Source of the DNA: Lepraria neglecta
Lineage: Eukaryota > Ascomycota > Lecanoromycetes > Lecanorales > Stereocaulaceae
Assembly (NCBI GenBank): GCA_033220425.1
Contig: CM065647.1
Coordinates: 5,890,001 to 5,954,000 of the forward strand
Reading direction: 5' to 3'
Length of the DNA stretch: 64,000 nt
Shown here: in pieces, positions 12,520 through 24,599 of the stretch
Layout of the letters: each line of letters starts with the position of its first letter
How positions within the stretch are numbered: the stretch's first letter is position 1
Notes under the pieces: model-generated
The model's database searches: none
What the model saw: only the letters and a program-made list of their open reading frames with translations
What the model was told of the DNA's origin: nothing
Position numbers and translations under genes: made by a program

Positions 12520-12983
12520 CTATACTCTTCGACCCTTTCCAATCACAAAGCCACCACTCATGCGATAGTCGATGATAGCATCTCGTTCATTGAGTAAAGA
12601 CGTCGCGAATGCAATTCCCCTGCCAGCGATGCCGATAAGCGGTGCAGTTCTACAATTTGACAAAGTTGGTAGTAAACCCACAATATTTGCTACGTCAGAT
12701 GTGACGACTAGCATCTAGGCCCCATTTGGGCAAGGTATCCACAGCTCGGAACATCAACTTTGAGAATCCCGGAAACGGCTATGCATAGTATCAAAGTATG
12801 CGATAGCACTGTAGCTATAATCTCAGAGTTGATGTCTTTGCTAAAGGAGCAACCCTTCCCGTGCCAACAATACATACTACGCACAGCTCCGCCTCGGAGT
12901 ACTAATGGGCATGCTTCATTATGGTAGTTGAATCTTGAATAGCTTCTTGGGTTCAACGGCGTTGGCAGTTCATCTAAGTACAT
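12520..12983 (-). pseudogene. Possible host gene fragment, function unknown
   Basis: Two abutting minus-strand open stretches (12708-12983, 91 codons; 12520-12714, 64 codons) lie in balanced-composition, RIP-poor sequence. They include hydrophobic segments (TVLSHTLILCIAVSGILKV and ANIVGLLPTL), which could be membrane helices or chance. I do not recognise a family. The frames differ by an overlap near 12710, so an intron, a frameshift or non-coding origin are all possible. Confidence 0.25.
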
Positions 12984-13316
12984 CTCGAGATATAGCTGCT
13001 ACTATCAAGAACCAGGAAATAATGTTCAAATCTAGAGAGATGTCGTGGCATGCAAGGGTTGCGTAGGGTATACTATAAAGGGTCGACGCAAGCAATTGCT
13101 AATGATCTAGATGAGAATCGAGCGTAGGCAAGGCAGGCATATAAGCCGCGCGCCAATTCTATCAATAATAGCCTTTCATCAATCAGTCCTCTACGGCTCC
13201 TCAGACTCAGCCCCACCAATCTGAACGCTTGTCCCTATTAACATGATCCTCTCATTTTGAGTCCTTATGCCTATTAAGTTTCGCTGTTCAGTTTCTCTGT
13301 GGGGAGCTCTAGAAGT

Positions 13317-14149
13317 TTATCCAAAACGTGGATCACCGAAGAACTTCTGCATGACGCCCTGTCCGTCATCACCTAAAGCTACATGCAGTGGAGCAGTCAC
13401 AAGAATTTTATCAACCAGATACCACCATTCTGAAGCATTAGGGAAGGCGAAAGGTCTATGAAGATTACTCGGATTCAGAGTCGTTGGCGCAGCAGGTACT
13501 CGAACCTTTACAGCGAACTGAACTAAGTTTGTATGGGCACTTGCGAATTGATCGGAAGACGGTTCCAAAGTCTGGAATCCTCCCTTAGCTCAACAGCCGA
13601 GGAGAAGTATCCTGTGCTCTTGAAGCGATGTCCTGGCATGGATTATGGTAGGTATGGCGCCGTAATGGCCTCCGTGACGGCTGGGTTGGTGAGGTCTAGG
13701 ACGATACTATCGACGTGGACGACGGCTTTTCGTACCATTTGATCTAACTGGCTAGTCAATGGTCTCAGTTTATTCTCGTATTTGTCTAAAGAGTCTCGGC
13801 GTTGTTGGACGTTTGCTAATGAGGAGCCTTGGACTTGTTCAGTTGCAGCGAATAATCGTTTCAGCACCTCATGGCGAAATGCCAATCGTTTATGGCTTGT
13901 GATCAACAGAGAAGAGCTTCGCAAGGTACTCTTTTTGATATCTTGTAGAAATCGTTGAAGAAGTACGCAATGTATTGTAAGATGGGGAAGTTGCGTGTCC
14001 GCCATGTGACTTGGAAATTCAGCATGTCAAGTAGGATCTGGAACTGTTCGTTAGTAAGGTCTGATCTTATCTTTGTTAGATGGAGCTTGGAGCACACGTC
14101 GTTACTAGAGCGGATAGACTTCCGACAAGATGTCTTATCTTTAATATGA
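13317..14149 (-). pseudogene. Possible broken host gene, function unknown
   Basis: Three minus-strand open pieces appear to continue one another: 13903-14097 (DLTNEQFQILLDMLNFQV), 13643-14005 (helical, Lys/Arg/Leu-rich, with KLRPLTSQLDQMVRKAV) and 13317-13568 (FAFPNASEWWYLVDKI). The first two overlap in different frames around 13965, which suggests a one-base frameshift, and a stop separates the second from the third. Composition is host-like and the pieces look protein-coding, but no family is recognised. Confidence 0.35.
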
Positions 14150-14690
14150 CTAAGTGTTGACTATCACGAAATCAAGGAACCTTCCTCGATCTTCCGGAGA
14201 AGATGTGAGTACTGTGTCTGGCCTAAAAGAAGCAAAGCTCTTGTAAAGATATCGAACACGACAATTTATTACGAATCTGCTGATAAGTCCAGACGTGTGA
14301 CGAAGGAATTATGCGTCTCGATCTGAGCATTCAACTTACTCGAGATTGGGAGCAGAATGGGGACAAATCCGGACTCATTACATGTGACGAATAGTTCGAA
14401 ATTTGCCTTTTTGCATATACTGAGGGACCATCAGAGATATTAGAGGAAGGTTCGCCTACGGGCGAGCTAGCTCTTAGGATGACTCATTGATGGCTTCGCC
14501 GCTATCATTAAGCAATCCCCTTCAATGACATACTCATAGACAAGCTACCTTGATAACCAAGCTTCTCAGCATCGAATGTAGTTGTGAAAGGGACAGTATT
14601 ATAAATATGTTACTTTAAGAATTTCTCGGAAGAGATTCAATATTAGTATAAATTTGAGAATCACTAGGAATCCTTACAGCAAACAACAAC

Positions 14691-15806
14691 CTAATCATCC
14701 GGCCAATCTACGAAAGCATCCCAATTGGTAAATTCTGCAAAATCTGTCGAGATTTGGTTCTCAGCATCCTGACTGTCAATGTGAGAGCTGGTGGGTAGAG
14801 GCATGTCGTTGATCTGCGAGTAAAGATCTAATCCACAAACAGTGTTCTGGGGCGAGCGTAGGATAACAGCTTGACCGAAAGGGTTTCCGGCGGCGTCGAG
14901 AGCTATAGGAGGTAGCTCAGATTGAATCCGAGGTGTTTCAAATATTGGTACAGCGGCTGCGTGACAGGCTAGCAGGGCTGGGTCTAGGGCAAGTTGCTGT
15001 GGGATTTTGTGCCCTCCAACACTAGAGCCCGTTGGCTCTACTGAACTCTGTATGGTCGGTAAGGTAGCTATGTGAGGGTCAAAACCATGAGAAGATTGCT
15101 GTTGATGTGATATCGCCGCCCTAACGTCAGCGTTGGTCTGATCTAACCTTCTACGAACATCCGTATACTCGTTGTAGTCCGCAGACTGCAAAAGTTCTTA
15201 GATGTTTACTGTCTCACGGAAGACTCGTATCCTCTCGGCGACGGAGAGCGGTCCTATACCTACTAATGATCCAGGTGTGAAGAGTGGAGGATCCGATTGA
15301 ACAAGGTTATATTTTACAGCAGTATTGCCGGACTTAAGGTAGTCTTGAATCGTCCTAGAGCGCGCTTGAGTGCCTACTATCGCTGACGTGTTCATCCTTC
15401 CTTGTGCGTAGGGCAATTGATGAAGTAAATGCTTAATGTAGTCAAGGCGCTTCTCTTGCCAGAGTGCATGCCTCGCGACGTTTTCAAGCCAACTGCTAAT
15501 GACTGTCCTTCGAATAGTCTTAGGCGATGCATACAAGGCTGCAAAGGCTGCTCCGTGCTGTTGCAAGATGGAACGATTGAGTTCCACCCAGCGAAGCTGT
15601 ACTTTTATAAGATCAAGCAAAGGTTGTAGTTGTTGTTTGGTAGGTTCTGTAAGCATCAAGGACACCTGGCTGAGATTTGGGAATATATTGGAGACTATAG
15701 CGTCAGGTATCAAAGAGTGAGCCTCGTCAAAGGTCCTAGATTTTGGTTCGAGGTTTGAACCCTCCGTTATGATGACTGCGACAGGAGACCTCTTATAGAC
15801 ATTCAT
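14691..15806 (-). pseudogene. Uncharacterised host protein with one in-frame TAA
   Basis: Minus-strand ORF from ATG at 15806 (MNVYKRSPVAVIITEGSNLE) runs 202 codons to TAA at 15200-15198, then continues open in the same frame for 169 codons to a stop at 14691 (last residues FTNWDAFVDWPDD). The first half is helical (LLDLIKVQLRWVELNRSIL). Around the stop the sequence reads VNI(stop)ELLQSADYNEYTDV, so a Gln codon CAA changed to TAA would explain it. The acidic, aromatic C-terminus resembles an activation-domain tail, which is only an impression. No family recognised. An intron across the stop is the alternative but no good splice sites were seen. Confidence 0.5.
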
Positions 15807-16708
15807 CTTGCTATGGTGAAATAACTACTTAGGTTTCAACAGCACCTAGGTGTTTGATCGAGAGAAGTATACTATATGTTAATCTGAATTCGAGATCGAC
15901 TAATCTTTTAGTGCAAACCTTGACGCCACAAGCTGCATGAATATGGGTTGGACATAGGGCCATATACTCCCCGCGAACGGTGAGTGGAGTTCAGAGGATA
16001 TTGGCCAATTATTTCGAGAGGGTGAATAACGCATTACAGAGCTTTTTGTCAAAAGCGAAGCCCTAGCCCCATTGCGCAGACTTTTCAACCCAAAGGGTTT
16101 CGATTTCAACATTCAATTATGTGCGACTTCTAAGTCGGGAGCAGAACAATACCATCTGCTATCGAACTATGTCACCATTATAAACGACTTGAAGCAGACA
16201 ACTGAGGGCAATTGGCGGTCCGAGCAGGTGGCTCATCAAAAGGCTGCTTGACAATGACGGACAGTACTTATTCTAGCCTACCATGAGACAAGACAGGACG
16301 TAGTGTTAATCTTCGAAAGGATGAAAAACTTTCCTCGGGCCGGAAATCATTGGCCATTTGCACAGGTGGTACCCTCACGATTGTGATCATAAAATGAAAT
16401 GGCCTTATTGTGGGGATTGTTTCTCATAAATGATAGCTTAGCTTACAGTTACAAATCATCTTAAGAGATGTGTTTTCACCATCCTAGATATGACTTTAAT
16501 CTTAAAGGTCCATTAATGCGCTGTTATCGCATAGTAAAGTTCTCGCTAGCTCACGCGTCAAATTCTTCGAAGTCATCCCTTTGACCATGCAATAGGCGAA
16601 CCCTGGCCTGACCTTCGTCATAGCCTTAGGAGAGTACAGCGTTATCGGGACTAGCTCTATCGGTCGTCTACTGCGGTGAATGATGGCCCATCCAGAGGTG
16701 TCTGATGG
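15807..16708. other. RIP-poor spacer without a confident gene
   Basis: About 900 bases of balanced composition. Two minus-strand open stretches, 15900-16112 (70 codons) and 16502-16711 (69 codons, begins at GTG), have no recognisable family and no supporting splice sites or neighbours. They are listed so that the gap is accounted for, not as genes. Confidence 0.4.
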
Positions 16709-16716
16709 CACTTGCT

Positions 16717-17371
16717 CAACGTTTTTAATGGTCGACCGACTATTAACGGGCTTGGCGGTTTGAACCGACTAGTCGGCGTTTTTTTCCTTCGTAGTTGGTC
16801 CAGTTTGAAGTCTTATTGGTCCAGTTTAAACCGGTTAGACTTTTAAACTGGACTGTTTAAACTGTTGAAACTGTCAGTTTTGAGGAGATGTGGCGAATTT
16901 TGATTAAGGTTAGACGTATTGCCTATTTAGGTTAGTCAGCTGTCTAATAGAGTTAGTAGCCCTAGCCCTATATCCGAGGTTTACCCGCAGATCTTTAATC
17001 TTCATCCGAAAAAAATTCTAAAAACACCAACTTCTTTAATATCTGACTATATCTTATTCCTCATCAACAATGGCCCACTCAGATACTGAATCAGTGCTCT
17101 CGGAAGCTCCTACTAACCCGTCCCTATTATCAAGCCAAGCAATAAGTTCTGTAGCACCCTCGCATCTAATTTAAGCCGCAGCGCACTAAATTTTGGTGAG
17201 GTGTGGCTCCTTTCCGATGCCTTCACACTCAAACCGTTTAAAACTATTAGTGACTACTGGTTTTAATGGTTTAAACCGTCAGACTTTCAAACTGGACTGC
17301 TAACCGCCTAATTCTAGTAGTTAATCCAGTTTGCCTTCCAAACTGGACCGTTGAAACCATTAAAAACGTTG
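16717..17371. mobile_element. Non-autonomous hAT MITE (655 bp) with perfect TIR and TSD
   Basis: The left end CAACGTTTTTAATGGT (16717-16732) and right end ACCATTAAAAACGTTG (17356-17371) are perfect 16-base inverted repeats. They are flanked by an identical 8-base direct repeat CACTTGCT at 16709-16716 and 17372-17379, the target-duplication length of hAT elements. The terminal sequence resembles that of the large hAT next door (CAAGGTTGTTAAT). Inside, subterminal TTTAAAC/GTTTAAA motifs recur (about 16800-16880 and 17225-17350). No transposase is present, so it would depend on a hAT enzyme in trans. Confidence 0.92.
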
Positions 17372-17561
17372 CACTTGCTATTTCCTTCGCATCCTTCTTG
17401 GTGAGCTCCGTCACTTAATGCGATTTCCCGACCTGTACCGGCTGACAAGTCCGCTAGAAAATCCGACGTGAAATTTACCGCAAGCTCCTACTTGATCCGC
17501 CCATCGCGTACCTAGACCTCAAGTGAGACGAGGGCGAGAACCTTATGCGTACAGCGACGAC

Positions 17562-20500
17562 CAAGGTTGTTAATAGTGTACCAACTATTAACGCACTATC
17601 GGTTTTAAACCGTTCGTTTACCTTTTCTCCTTAATAGTTAGTATAGTTTAAGGTCTCTAGTAGTTGGTTTTAAACGGTTTAAATAATAAACCAACTGGTT
17701 AAACTATTGGTACGGAGGATTTGGTAGAGTAAATAATGGCTCCGAAGGCAGTTAGCGTGTTACTTATTTGGGCCTAGTTATAGGGCTATAGCCCTATCCC
17801 GAAAGTCTTTCTGCTAAGCAGACCTCTACTAAAAATCTTTAATATCGAATATTCAATTCGGATTTATTAATAATAGACCTATATAACGACGACTCCGATC
17901 TATTAGAAGTCTATACTATATCCTTCTAACCTATATACGAGCTAATAAGCTCTATAGTCTTATCTACTATTACTAAAAATACTTATAACCGAGATACGCG
18001 CAGACTAATAGCTCGTCCGAAGAATCCTTCTTAATCGAGACTATTATTTTCCTAGGCTACTCCTAGAGATATAGATGATTATAGACTACTCGAAAATATA
18101 TCTATAGATATTAAAAGATAGCTAAGAGATATAGCTTTAGTAGATAAAGAAGAGGGGGAAGATAACGCCTTTTCAAACCTCCCTCCGTATATACCGGGCC
18201 CTGGATCTAGCATATCTTAATTCTCTAATAACTCTATATCTAATAGGAAGAGAAGCCGAGATAAGACGTTAGATATCTATACTCAGTATACTATCTAGAC
18301 TCGTAAGGATAGCCCTTACTATATCTATAACTATTACTGTAAAAGATATAAGACGACTAGAGAGATAGCTACTATAAAGAAATACTTAAAAGACAAATAT
18401 CAATAGAATCTAGCTACTTCTAGGATTACCAAAAAACGTTAACTCGATAGATCTACTATAGATATAGCTATTCGACGTTATATCGAGTCTACTAATAAGC
18501 TTAATAATATTTCGGACTAGAAAGAATATAATAAGCTACTTACCAAAGGACTCGATTAGATAACTCTAGAGTATCTTTATATTTAATAGATTATTAAATA
18601 TAATTTACCTTTTAATCAGGTTACTTATTAACCTTTTCGAGCCTTCCTTAAATATATTAACTTACTAGCTAATAAGATACTTCTAAGGTCCCTTAAGACT
18701 ATTAGAACTTATACTTTTAAGCTATTCGATAAGGGAAAATAATATCTACGCCATCTTATAGCCATCGCTATATTAGATATATATATTACCTATAATATAT
18801 AGATATCCTCTAATTATCTTGGGATCCTTGCTATAGTTACCTATTTTACTACTAAAAATCTAGAATAACGAGAGGTTACCCTTACGTTAGCAGAGATACA
18901 AGGGGAATACTATAGAGAGAACCAAGCAATTATTCTTCTATAAGTTCTTGAAGACTATAGGATTACAAAACGACTAGGATATTTTATTATAGATAATATC
19001 TATAGTAATAATATCTTAATTAAGCTTATCTCCGAGGCCCTAAAGAAGGATTATAGTATATCCTATAACTATAGTAAACAACGCCTGCGCTGCAACGGCT
19101 ATATTATTAATTTAGTAGTATAGGCTTTCCTTTTTAGTAATACGATCGATAATTATAATTTCTCTAAGGAATAAATAACTACTCCTTTAGACGAGCAACT
19201 TAAGTAATAGTAATAATTTAGTCTACTCGGTAAGCTATATAATATTAATATCTATATTATAGATAGTACTTAATATATTTAATATTTCAAATCAATAAAC
19301 GGTAGCTTAATACTATACCGGGATAATAGTACTCGCTAGAATTCCTAGTACGAAATGTTAAACTAGGCTATTAAGAAGATTAAACCTGTAATCCTTCGAT
19401 TTACCTAGGAAATACCGGCTCTAGTAAAGAACTAGCTCTCTACGGACGATTAGAAGATATTAGTTAATATACGTAACTTTCTACTACGCTTCTATAATAT
19501 AATAAAGGTAATAGAAGGCCGGAAAGCTACTCTAGACAGAGTACTCCTATTAATAGACTTTATACTTAAGTACTTTAAGAAGGCTGCGATTTAATTTATT
19601 AACTATAGTACTCTTAGAGAATTGGTCTAATTAGGCTAGATAAAGATGCTAAAGTACTAGAATAGAACGGAGAGATTACTAGCGTATATAGTAGCAATCG
19701 TCCTAAATCCTTATATTAAATAGTCTTATTTTAATAAATAGGAGGCTAATTAGCGACCAGATATAAAGTAAGCGCTAAAGACTTTCTAGGAGGAGATATA
19801 TTAATTATCTATAGAGCTACCAGCTTATCCTTCTGTAGCCCCGGAGACGACGAATACCTTCATTAAGTAAATAGCAAATAATAGAGGTAGCGCTTAAGAT
19901 ACTAGTAACGAATTAGATTAATATCTAAGCGAGCTATTACTTATAGACAGCGATACTATATTAGCTATTAAATAGTAGTTACTTCTAGAGTAACGCTAGC
20001 GACTCCCTCTGCTTTCTAAGATAGTAATTAATATCTACTCGATCCTATCTATATCCTCCGAGCCCGAATAAGTCTTTTCTAGTAGCAAGTATACGATTAC
20101 CGACTAGAGATATAGACTAAATATCGAGACTATTAAGCTCTTAGAATGTTTAAAATCCTAGTTCCATATCGGAAGCTTCACCGAGCAAGATCTATATAAT
20201 ATTATTATAGGGTAGGAAAGAGAAGAAGACTATATAAGCAACGGTAAGGGTAAGCTCTAAGGATATATAAAGAGTTAGGACTATACCTAGAGTAAGCTTA
20301 GGGGTAGCGAGTATACCTTAGACTGACGCTAAACTATTATTAGCTAGCGTAGCAGATATATATACTCTTGAAAAGTGTCGCAATCGCATATTTGGAAGCT
20401 TTAGGGGTCGAGCTCGGTACGTACCAAGAAGCCTAAAGAGGCTATATTACAATTTTACTCAGGGCGACGACATGCTATTTTGTATTGATCTATCTACAAG

Positions 20501-20889
20501 CCTGATATACGCCGGTATTTTTTAGGATACTTATAGACTCCGAAGGGTGTTTCTGAATACTTATTTTGTAATATTATTATTATATACCTCGTCAGCGGTA
20601 TTAGACGATACGCCGCATTTTTGACTTCAAATCTATTTTAAATCCTTAAGGAAATTCGGTCTGAACTCGAGTAATTTCCTACCTGATTTTGGTGAGACTC
20701 CTACTAGAATTTGGTAGGATACGGCTCCTTTTCAATATGCCCGATCTCAAACCATTTAAACCGGTAGTACACTACTGGTTTTAATGGTTTAAACCGTTTG
20801 ATTTTCAAACTACACCGCCTAACGCTAAAAGATCGTAGTTGGTACAGTTTGCCTTTTAAACTGCACCATTTGTACCATTAACAACCTTG
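17562..20889 (+). mobile_element. hAT DNA transposon (3,328 bp) with TIR and 8-bp TSD
   Basis: Left end CAAGGTTGTTAATAG (17562 on) and right end ending CCATTAACAACCTTG (to 20889) are inverted repeats of at least 13 bases. Direct repeats GCGACGAC at 17554-17561 and 20890-20897 are a perfect 8-bp target duplication. Subterminal regions hold repeated TTTAAAC-type motifs such as GGTTTTAAACGGTTTAAA (17660s) and GGTTTAAACCG (20790s), the sort of sites hAT transposases bind. The interior encodes a hAT transposase on the same strand. It interrupts a host gene. Confidence 0.93.
18160..20350 (+). pseudogene. hAT transposase with BED finger, RIP-degraded
   Basis: Plus-strand translation in one frame, with TAG/TAA where Gln/Trp are expected, shows an N-terminal BED-type finger region (near 18290-18390, SPYYIYNYYCKRYKT, Cys and His partly lost to Tyr), a middle RNase-H-like domain (GYFIIDNIYSNN near 18980), and the C-terminal hAT dimerisation region near 20020-20160 (INIYSILSISSEPEQVFSSS then LNIETIKLLECLKSQ). 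This is the order of hAT transposases. It is interrupted by dozens of stops and cannot be functional. Confidence 0.88.
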
Positions 20890-21634
20890 GCGACGACAAG
20901 GAATTTGATACCCTCCGACTCAACGACGAATACCGGGGCAACCTCTATGAGCACGATTTGAACAATTCAGACTCGGACCGGTATTTTCACATGGGCTGGG
21001 ACATATTCATGACCTGCGTGATCTTTCAGACATGCCATGAGTGTCCCAGATCACCTTCGATCAGGACTTTTACATGGAACCGGCATCGGAGACAAGTTTC
21101 TTGTCGACTCTCAAGAGTTCTGAAGCTATACCGCAACTGAGTAGCCTGCTATCTCGGTCGCCAGTACTGGAGAGTCCTAATTATCTGGTCTCCATTGACC
21201 TGAATGACCTAGTTACGGCGAAAACGAAGGCATTGGCCTCTGCCCACGTTATTGAGCTGTACTTGAAGTCTTGAACAGCCGAGTTTTTGAACCGCTCCGA
21301 GGACTCCCCAATGTGAAGTCATTGCAATTCGAACAAATTGCTCGGATATGTCGCGAGAGAATATTCCTCTAGAGCCTAGTCACATAGAGTGGATGAAAGG
21401 ACTAGAAGAGCAATTGGGTGGCCAGCAACGGAGCCTATTAGACTCCGTTCTATGCGATGCAATGGACAGCTTGACTCATGGGATACGACAGGATGCGGAA
21501 GGTAGCTCACTGCATGGACAAGTAGCTTCAGAGGATGGCTTTGAGCTCTGGTTATAGTCTTGAGAATGCTGTGAATGGGATATGGGAGAAAATGCTTAAG
21601 AAGGCTTGCACTATTATAGAGTGACCGGTATATT

Positions 21635-22699
21635 CTACGCAACAGCTAGCAGAAGTAATAACAATAATAGCTGGCTTGATATCCAGTCTTCGCTTGATAA
21701 AGGCCCATCCTCGCCGACAGCCTCCTCAGCTAGTATATCATCAACCAACCTCCAAATCCTTCTTCGATTTCTAAATCCCATGGGAAGATCATGAAGCACA
21801 GCTCTTGGCTCGTGTAAATTTGCCTGCGCAAGTTGACGAACGAGCAGCTCCCAGTTCCACTGTTGACCTTGGGGTTTGGCTGCTTCTCTGAGTATAATGC
21901 CCCGTACGTCAAGGTCCCGCAGCCATGGCAAATACCCCTGAGTCAATGCCTCGCGCCAGGTACTTGGAGCGACTTCAAATTTATACTCTAGGCCGAGTTC
22001 TTGAGTTGGAGGAAGCTGGACTTGGTTAGATGGAGTGAAAGTATCATCGCCCACAGGTATTGTCTGGAGATGACACAGTATCAATTCAGTCAGCCCGGGA
22101 ACGTCTTCGGGATCTGCTTCGAAATGCTGCCAGCAATCAGCACAATCTGGAACAAAGAGCACGATATTTCTACGTCGGACTGGAATTTCTCCTCTGGCTC
22201 AGTGCCCGGCTCCCAAACAAGTTCCTGAAAACGTCCAATATTCGAATGCCCTAAACCGCTATGGATGTTGAAGATAGGAAAAATCGTTTCGGCTTTAGCT
22301 TTCTCAAAGCGAGCTTCTAGAACACGCCAAAGGTGCTTCGTCCCGTCCTCAATACTGATACGACAAGCGGAGAACACTCGTTTTGCAATTAATACGCATT
22401 TGGTGTGGCACGGGATATAGAGAGCTCTGGGTTCCGCCATCAACGCAACGTCACACGCGGTGATGGCTTCCTTAGTCTCTAAAAGCTCATGGTATGGTCC
22501 GCCCTGATTTTTAGCTGGAAGCTCACGGATCGTAAAATCCGGGAATGAGGTTTCCATATACAGGAGCATTACCTGCCAAAGCCAGTCGGTAGGGCCGCAC
22601 TGTATCCACTTGTTGGTATAGTATTCTAATCTAGTCGGATGGATGAGGCCTACTAACACCGTACTCCTCGATTGGACCACCACAGATACAACAGAACAT
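21635..22699 (-). pseudogene. Uncharacterised fungal protein with N-terminal CxxCGGP, frameshifted
   Basis: The likely ATG at 22699 gives MFCCICGGPIEEYG, a CxxCG start common in ascomycete proteins of unknown function. The frame shifts within 20 codons into the long stretch 22683-22090 (with YIPCHTKCVLIAKRVF and TKHLWRVLEARFEKA), and shifts again near 22150 into 22162-21635 (VPDCADCWQHFEADPEDVPG, LVRQLAQANLHEPRAVLHDL, then MGFRNRRRIWRLVDDIL). The three pieces read as one roughly 340-residue protein with no room for introns at the junctions, hence frameshifts or sequence errors. Composition is host-like with little RIP. A role cannot be assigned. Confidence 0.6.
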
Positions 22700-24146
22700 T
22701 GTGCAATCTTGTCTGAACGTCATTGTTGCGCCAGCATTGTCCTCCAGGTAGATTCGCGAGTGACAGGTGGATTTTAAGGGCGGCGGTAGATTTTTGAAAG
22801 CTTAGATCAGTCAGAGATAAGTACAACGGTAAACCTCGGTATTATGGGACAATTGTTTCGTGGATTCGTAAGCTAAACCTTTTCCAATACCAGTGTTGGG
22901 GAAAGATTCATAGGTACAAAGGATCCATATAATCAGAGGTCTACGGCGCAGTACAGATAACGGAAAGAGGCGCAGTATTTCATGCGGATATAAAGACACA
23001 GTGTCACTTCGAGTGTTGAAACGTAGAGGATCAGCCTTCCGATGGGCTGATGTGGCACGACGGCAACTCCCGGTTTTGCCATTGTGACATCACAAGCCAA
23101 CAGGCATAAGTCGAGAGCAGACCGTCTACAAAACGTACCCTTCGCAAGCTCGCTTTAGGCTTATCACAGCTAGGCATGCCTTCCACGTATTCAAGTCAGC
23201 TTCGGTAATCATATGACAGCACGATGGAGAGCTCGTTCAACGCCCTTTGCGCAGGATGGGCTGAGTCACGCGGCTCCTGCTCTAGTCTCAGCATTTTGCT
23301 TTGAGGTTTCAATCCTTTCAGGAGTTGTTTCAGCACTTCCTTCTCTCGGCTCCTCGGTTTGTTTAAGCCTCTACCCTTTCTATCTGGTCAAACCCCGATA
23401 CCTTGTTTCACGACCTATTCTGGATTTTCTCTGTCTAAATAGTGGCCAGTAAATTCAGAAATCTCCTGAGTCCAACAACCAATGCCCCAATCAGTGAGCA
23501 TAGTCGAGTCTATGACTGTTTCGGGCTCATGATCTTGAGGTACATTAGAAATGAACCTCACCAGTTGTGCAATGGGCGCCGCTTGCAGCTAGTAGGCTCC
23601 GCATTTGTTCTTGCGCTTTCGAATATTGAGGGATTGATACTTGCCGCCAGGATCAGTACAAGCAAGCTTAAGATACTACACCGCTCACTAAGGAGCAGAT
23701 CCTGTGATTTATAATGTTGGAGAAGGAGCAATCAGTCCTGTTAGTCTAATGAGGTCACGTATGCTTCTAGGAAATGTACTTTCTATAAAAGTCGCCTTTT
23801 CCTACTGCAATTGTTCGGTGTGTCTTTCTTTTGTGATTTCCTCAAGACAGTTGCTAGGCTTTTATCTTTGTAATGATCTCCTTTCTTACTTTTGGCCAGT
23901 CATTGCGGTACTGCAGCTTGGTAATTCTCAGTCCATATCACTGTCCACTGGCAGGCCCAGCAATGGACAAGTACTGCCGCAGTCAGTCATCGTAAGCGAT
24001 GGGAGCCGGTCTCCATCACCCGCACCTTTGACATGGTCTTATCCATGGCAAGGCGGATCAGAGCGAGTATTTCGTGCTGTCCCTACTTACTCACCAGTGC
24101 TAATGAGGCTATTTCTAGTGTATCTCAAGGCTTTTGATGATACAAA
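22700..24146. other. Gene-poor spacer, RIP-light
   Basis: Balanced composition to about 24120. Plus-strand open stretches at 23213-23452, 23442-23714 and 23704-24264 have no recognisable domains, are rich in Ser/Leu and overlap in different frames without clear splice sites. I treat them as chance ORFs. No RNA gene or transposon motif was seen. Confidence 0.4.
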
Positions 24147-24228
24147 TAGTGTGATAAAAAGGGCGTATCACACTACTTACACTAATTGCTTAATAGTTGA
24201 TATGATAATAGAGGCGTATTATATCAAC
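24147..24228. repeat. Pair of hairpins sharing a GGCGTAT loop
   Basis: First hairpin 24147-24175: arms TAGTGTGAT and ATCACACTA around AAAAAGGGCGT. Second hairpin 24196-24228: arms GTTGATAT and ATATCAAC around a loop that includes GAGGCGT. A related AAAAAAGGGCGTAC block next to a perfect hairpin (ACTACTGATA/TATCAGTAGT) is at 37270-37305. They may be transposon termini, since each lies at the edge of RIP-rich sequence, but no matching partner end was found. Confidence 0.45.
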
Positions 24229-24599
24229 TATTTATTATTATCTTTATTAGTAGTAAATAAATAATATAAATGGTAAATCGGATTTAGCAGATTTAGCCAA
24301 AAATTTAGTGTAGCTATAGCTCCCCTACTATTAACGACTACTATACGATAGTAATACTATAAAAATATATATAAGAAAATACCACAGGGAGTTCGTAGAT
24401 ATCTATAGCTATCTTCCCGTATATCATGCTTAAAGAAAGGTAGATATATAGTAGTATACTAACGTCGCGCGTAAAAAAAACTAAAATTCTATAGTTAAAT
24501 AAACGAGCCCCCAACGAACAAATCTTTTTTGAAATCGCAGCAGCCCAAAAAGCCGTTTACTATTATCTTTTAAATTGAACCTCTTTTAGCGCCGTACTA

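Larger units (their letters stand above)
17380..21557 (+). pseudogene. Broken host gene split by the hAT element (possible F-box-like or LRR-type protein)
   Basis: Left of the hAT the plus strand reads KIRREIYRKLLLDPPIAYLD (17459-17520), reminiscent of the LPxEIRxxIYRxLL start of many fungal F-box-like proteins; a plausible 57-base intron (GTGAGC to CTAG, about 17402-17458) precedes it. Right of the hAT the frame across the duplicated target reads DDKEFDTLRLNDEYRGNLY and HMGWDIFMTCVIFQTCHECP. After a frame change near 21045 come VLESPNYLVSIDLNDLV and PLRGLPNVKSLQFEQI, and finally an open stretch to 21557. At least two frameshifts are needed, so it is a pseudogene. Family assignment rests on motif impression only. 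Confidence 0.5.

Noticed and set aside
22001-22254. Plus-strand ORFs (for example 22060-22254, with RARYFYVGLEFLLW)
   Set aside because: They are antisense to the better-supported minus-strand gene 21635-22699, whose pieces form one continuous protein-like sequence.
23213-24264. Three consecutive plus-strand ORFs that might form a spliced gene
   Set aside because: No conserved motif, no convincing GT-AG pairs that join the frames, and composition of the last part drifts into AT-rich repeat sequence.
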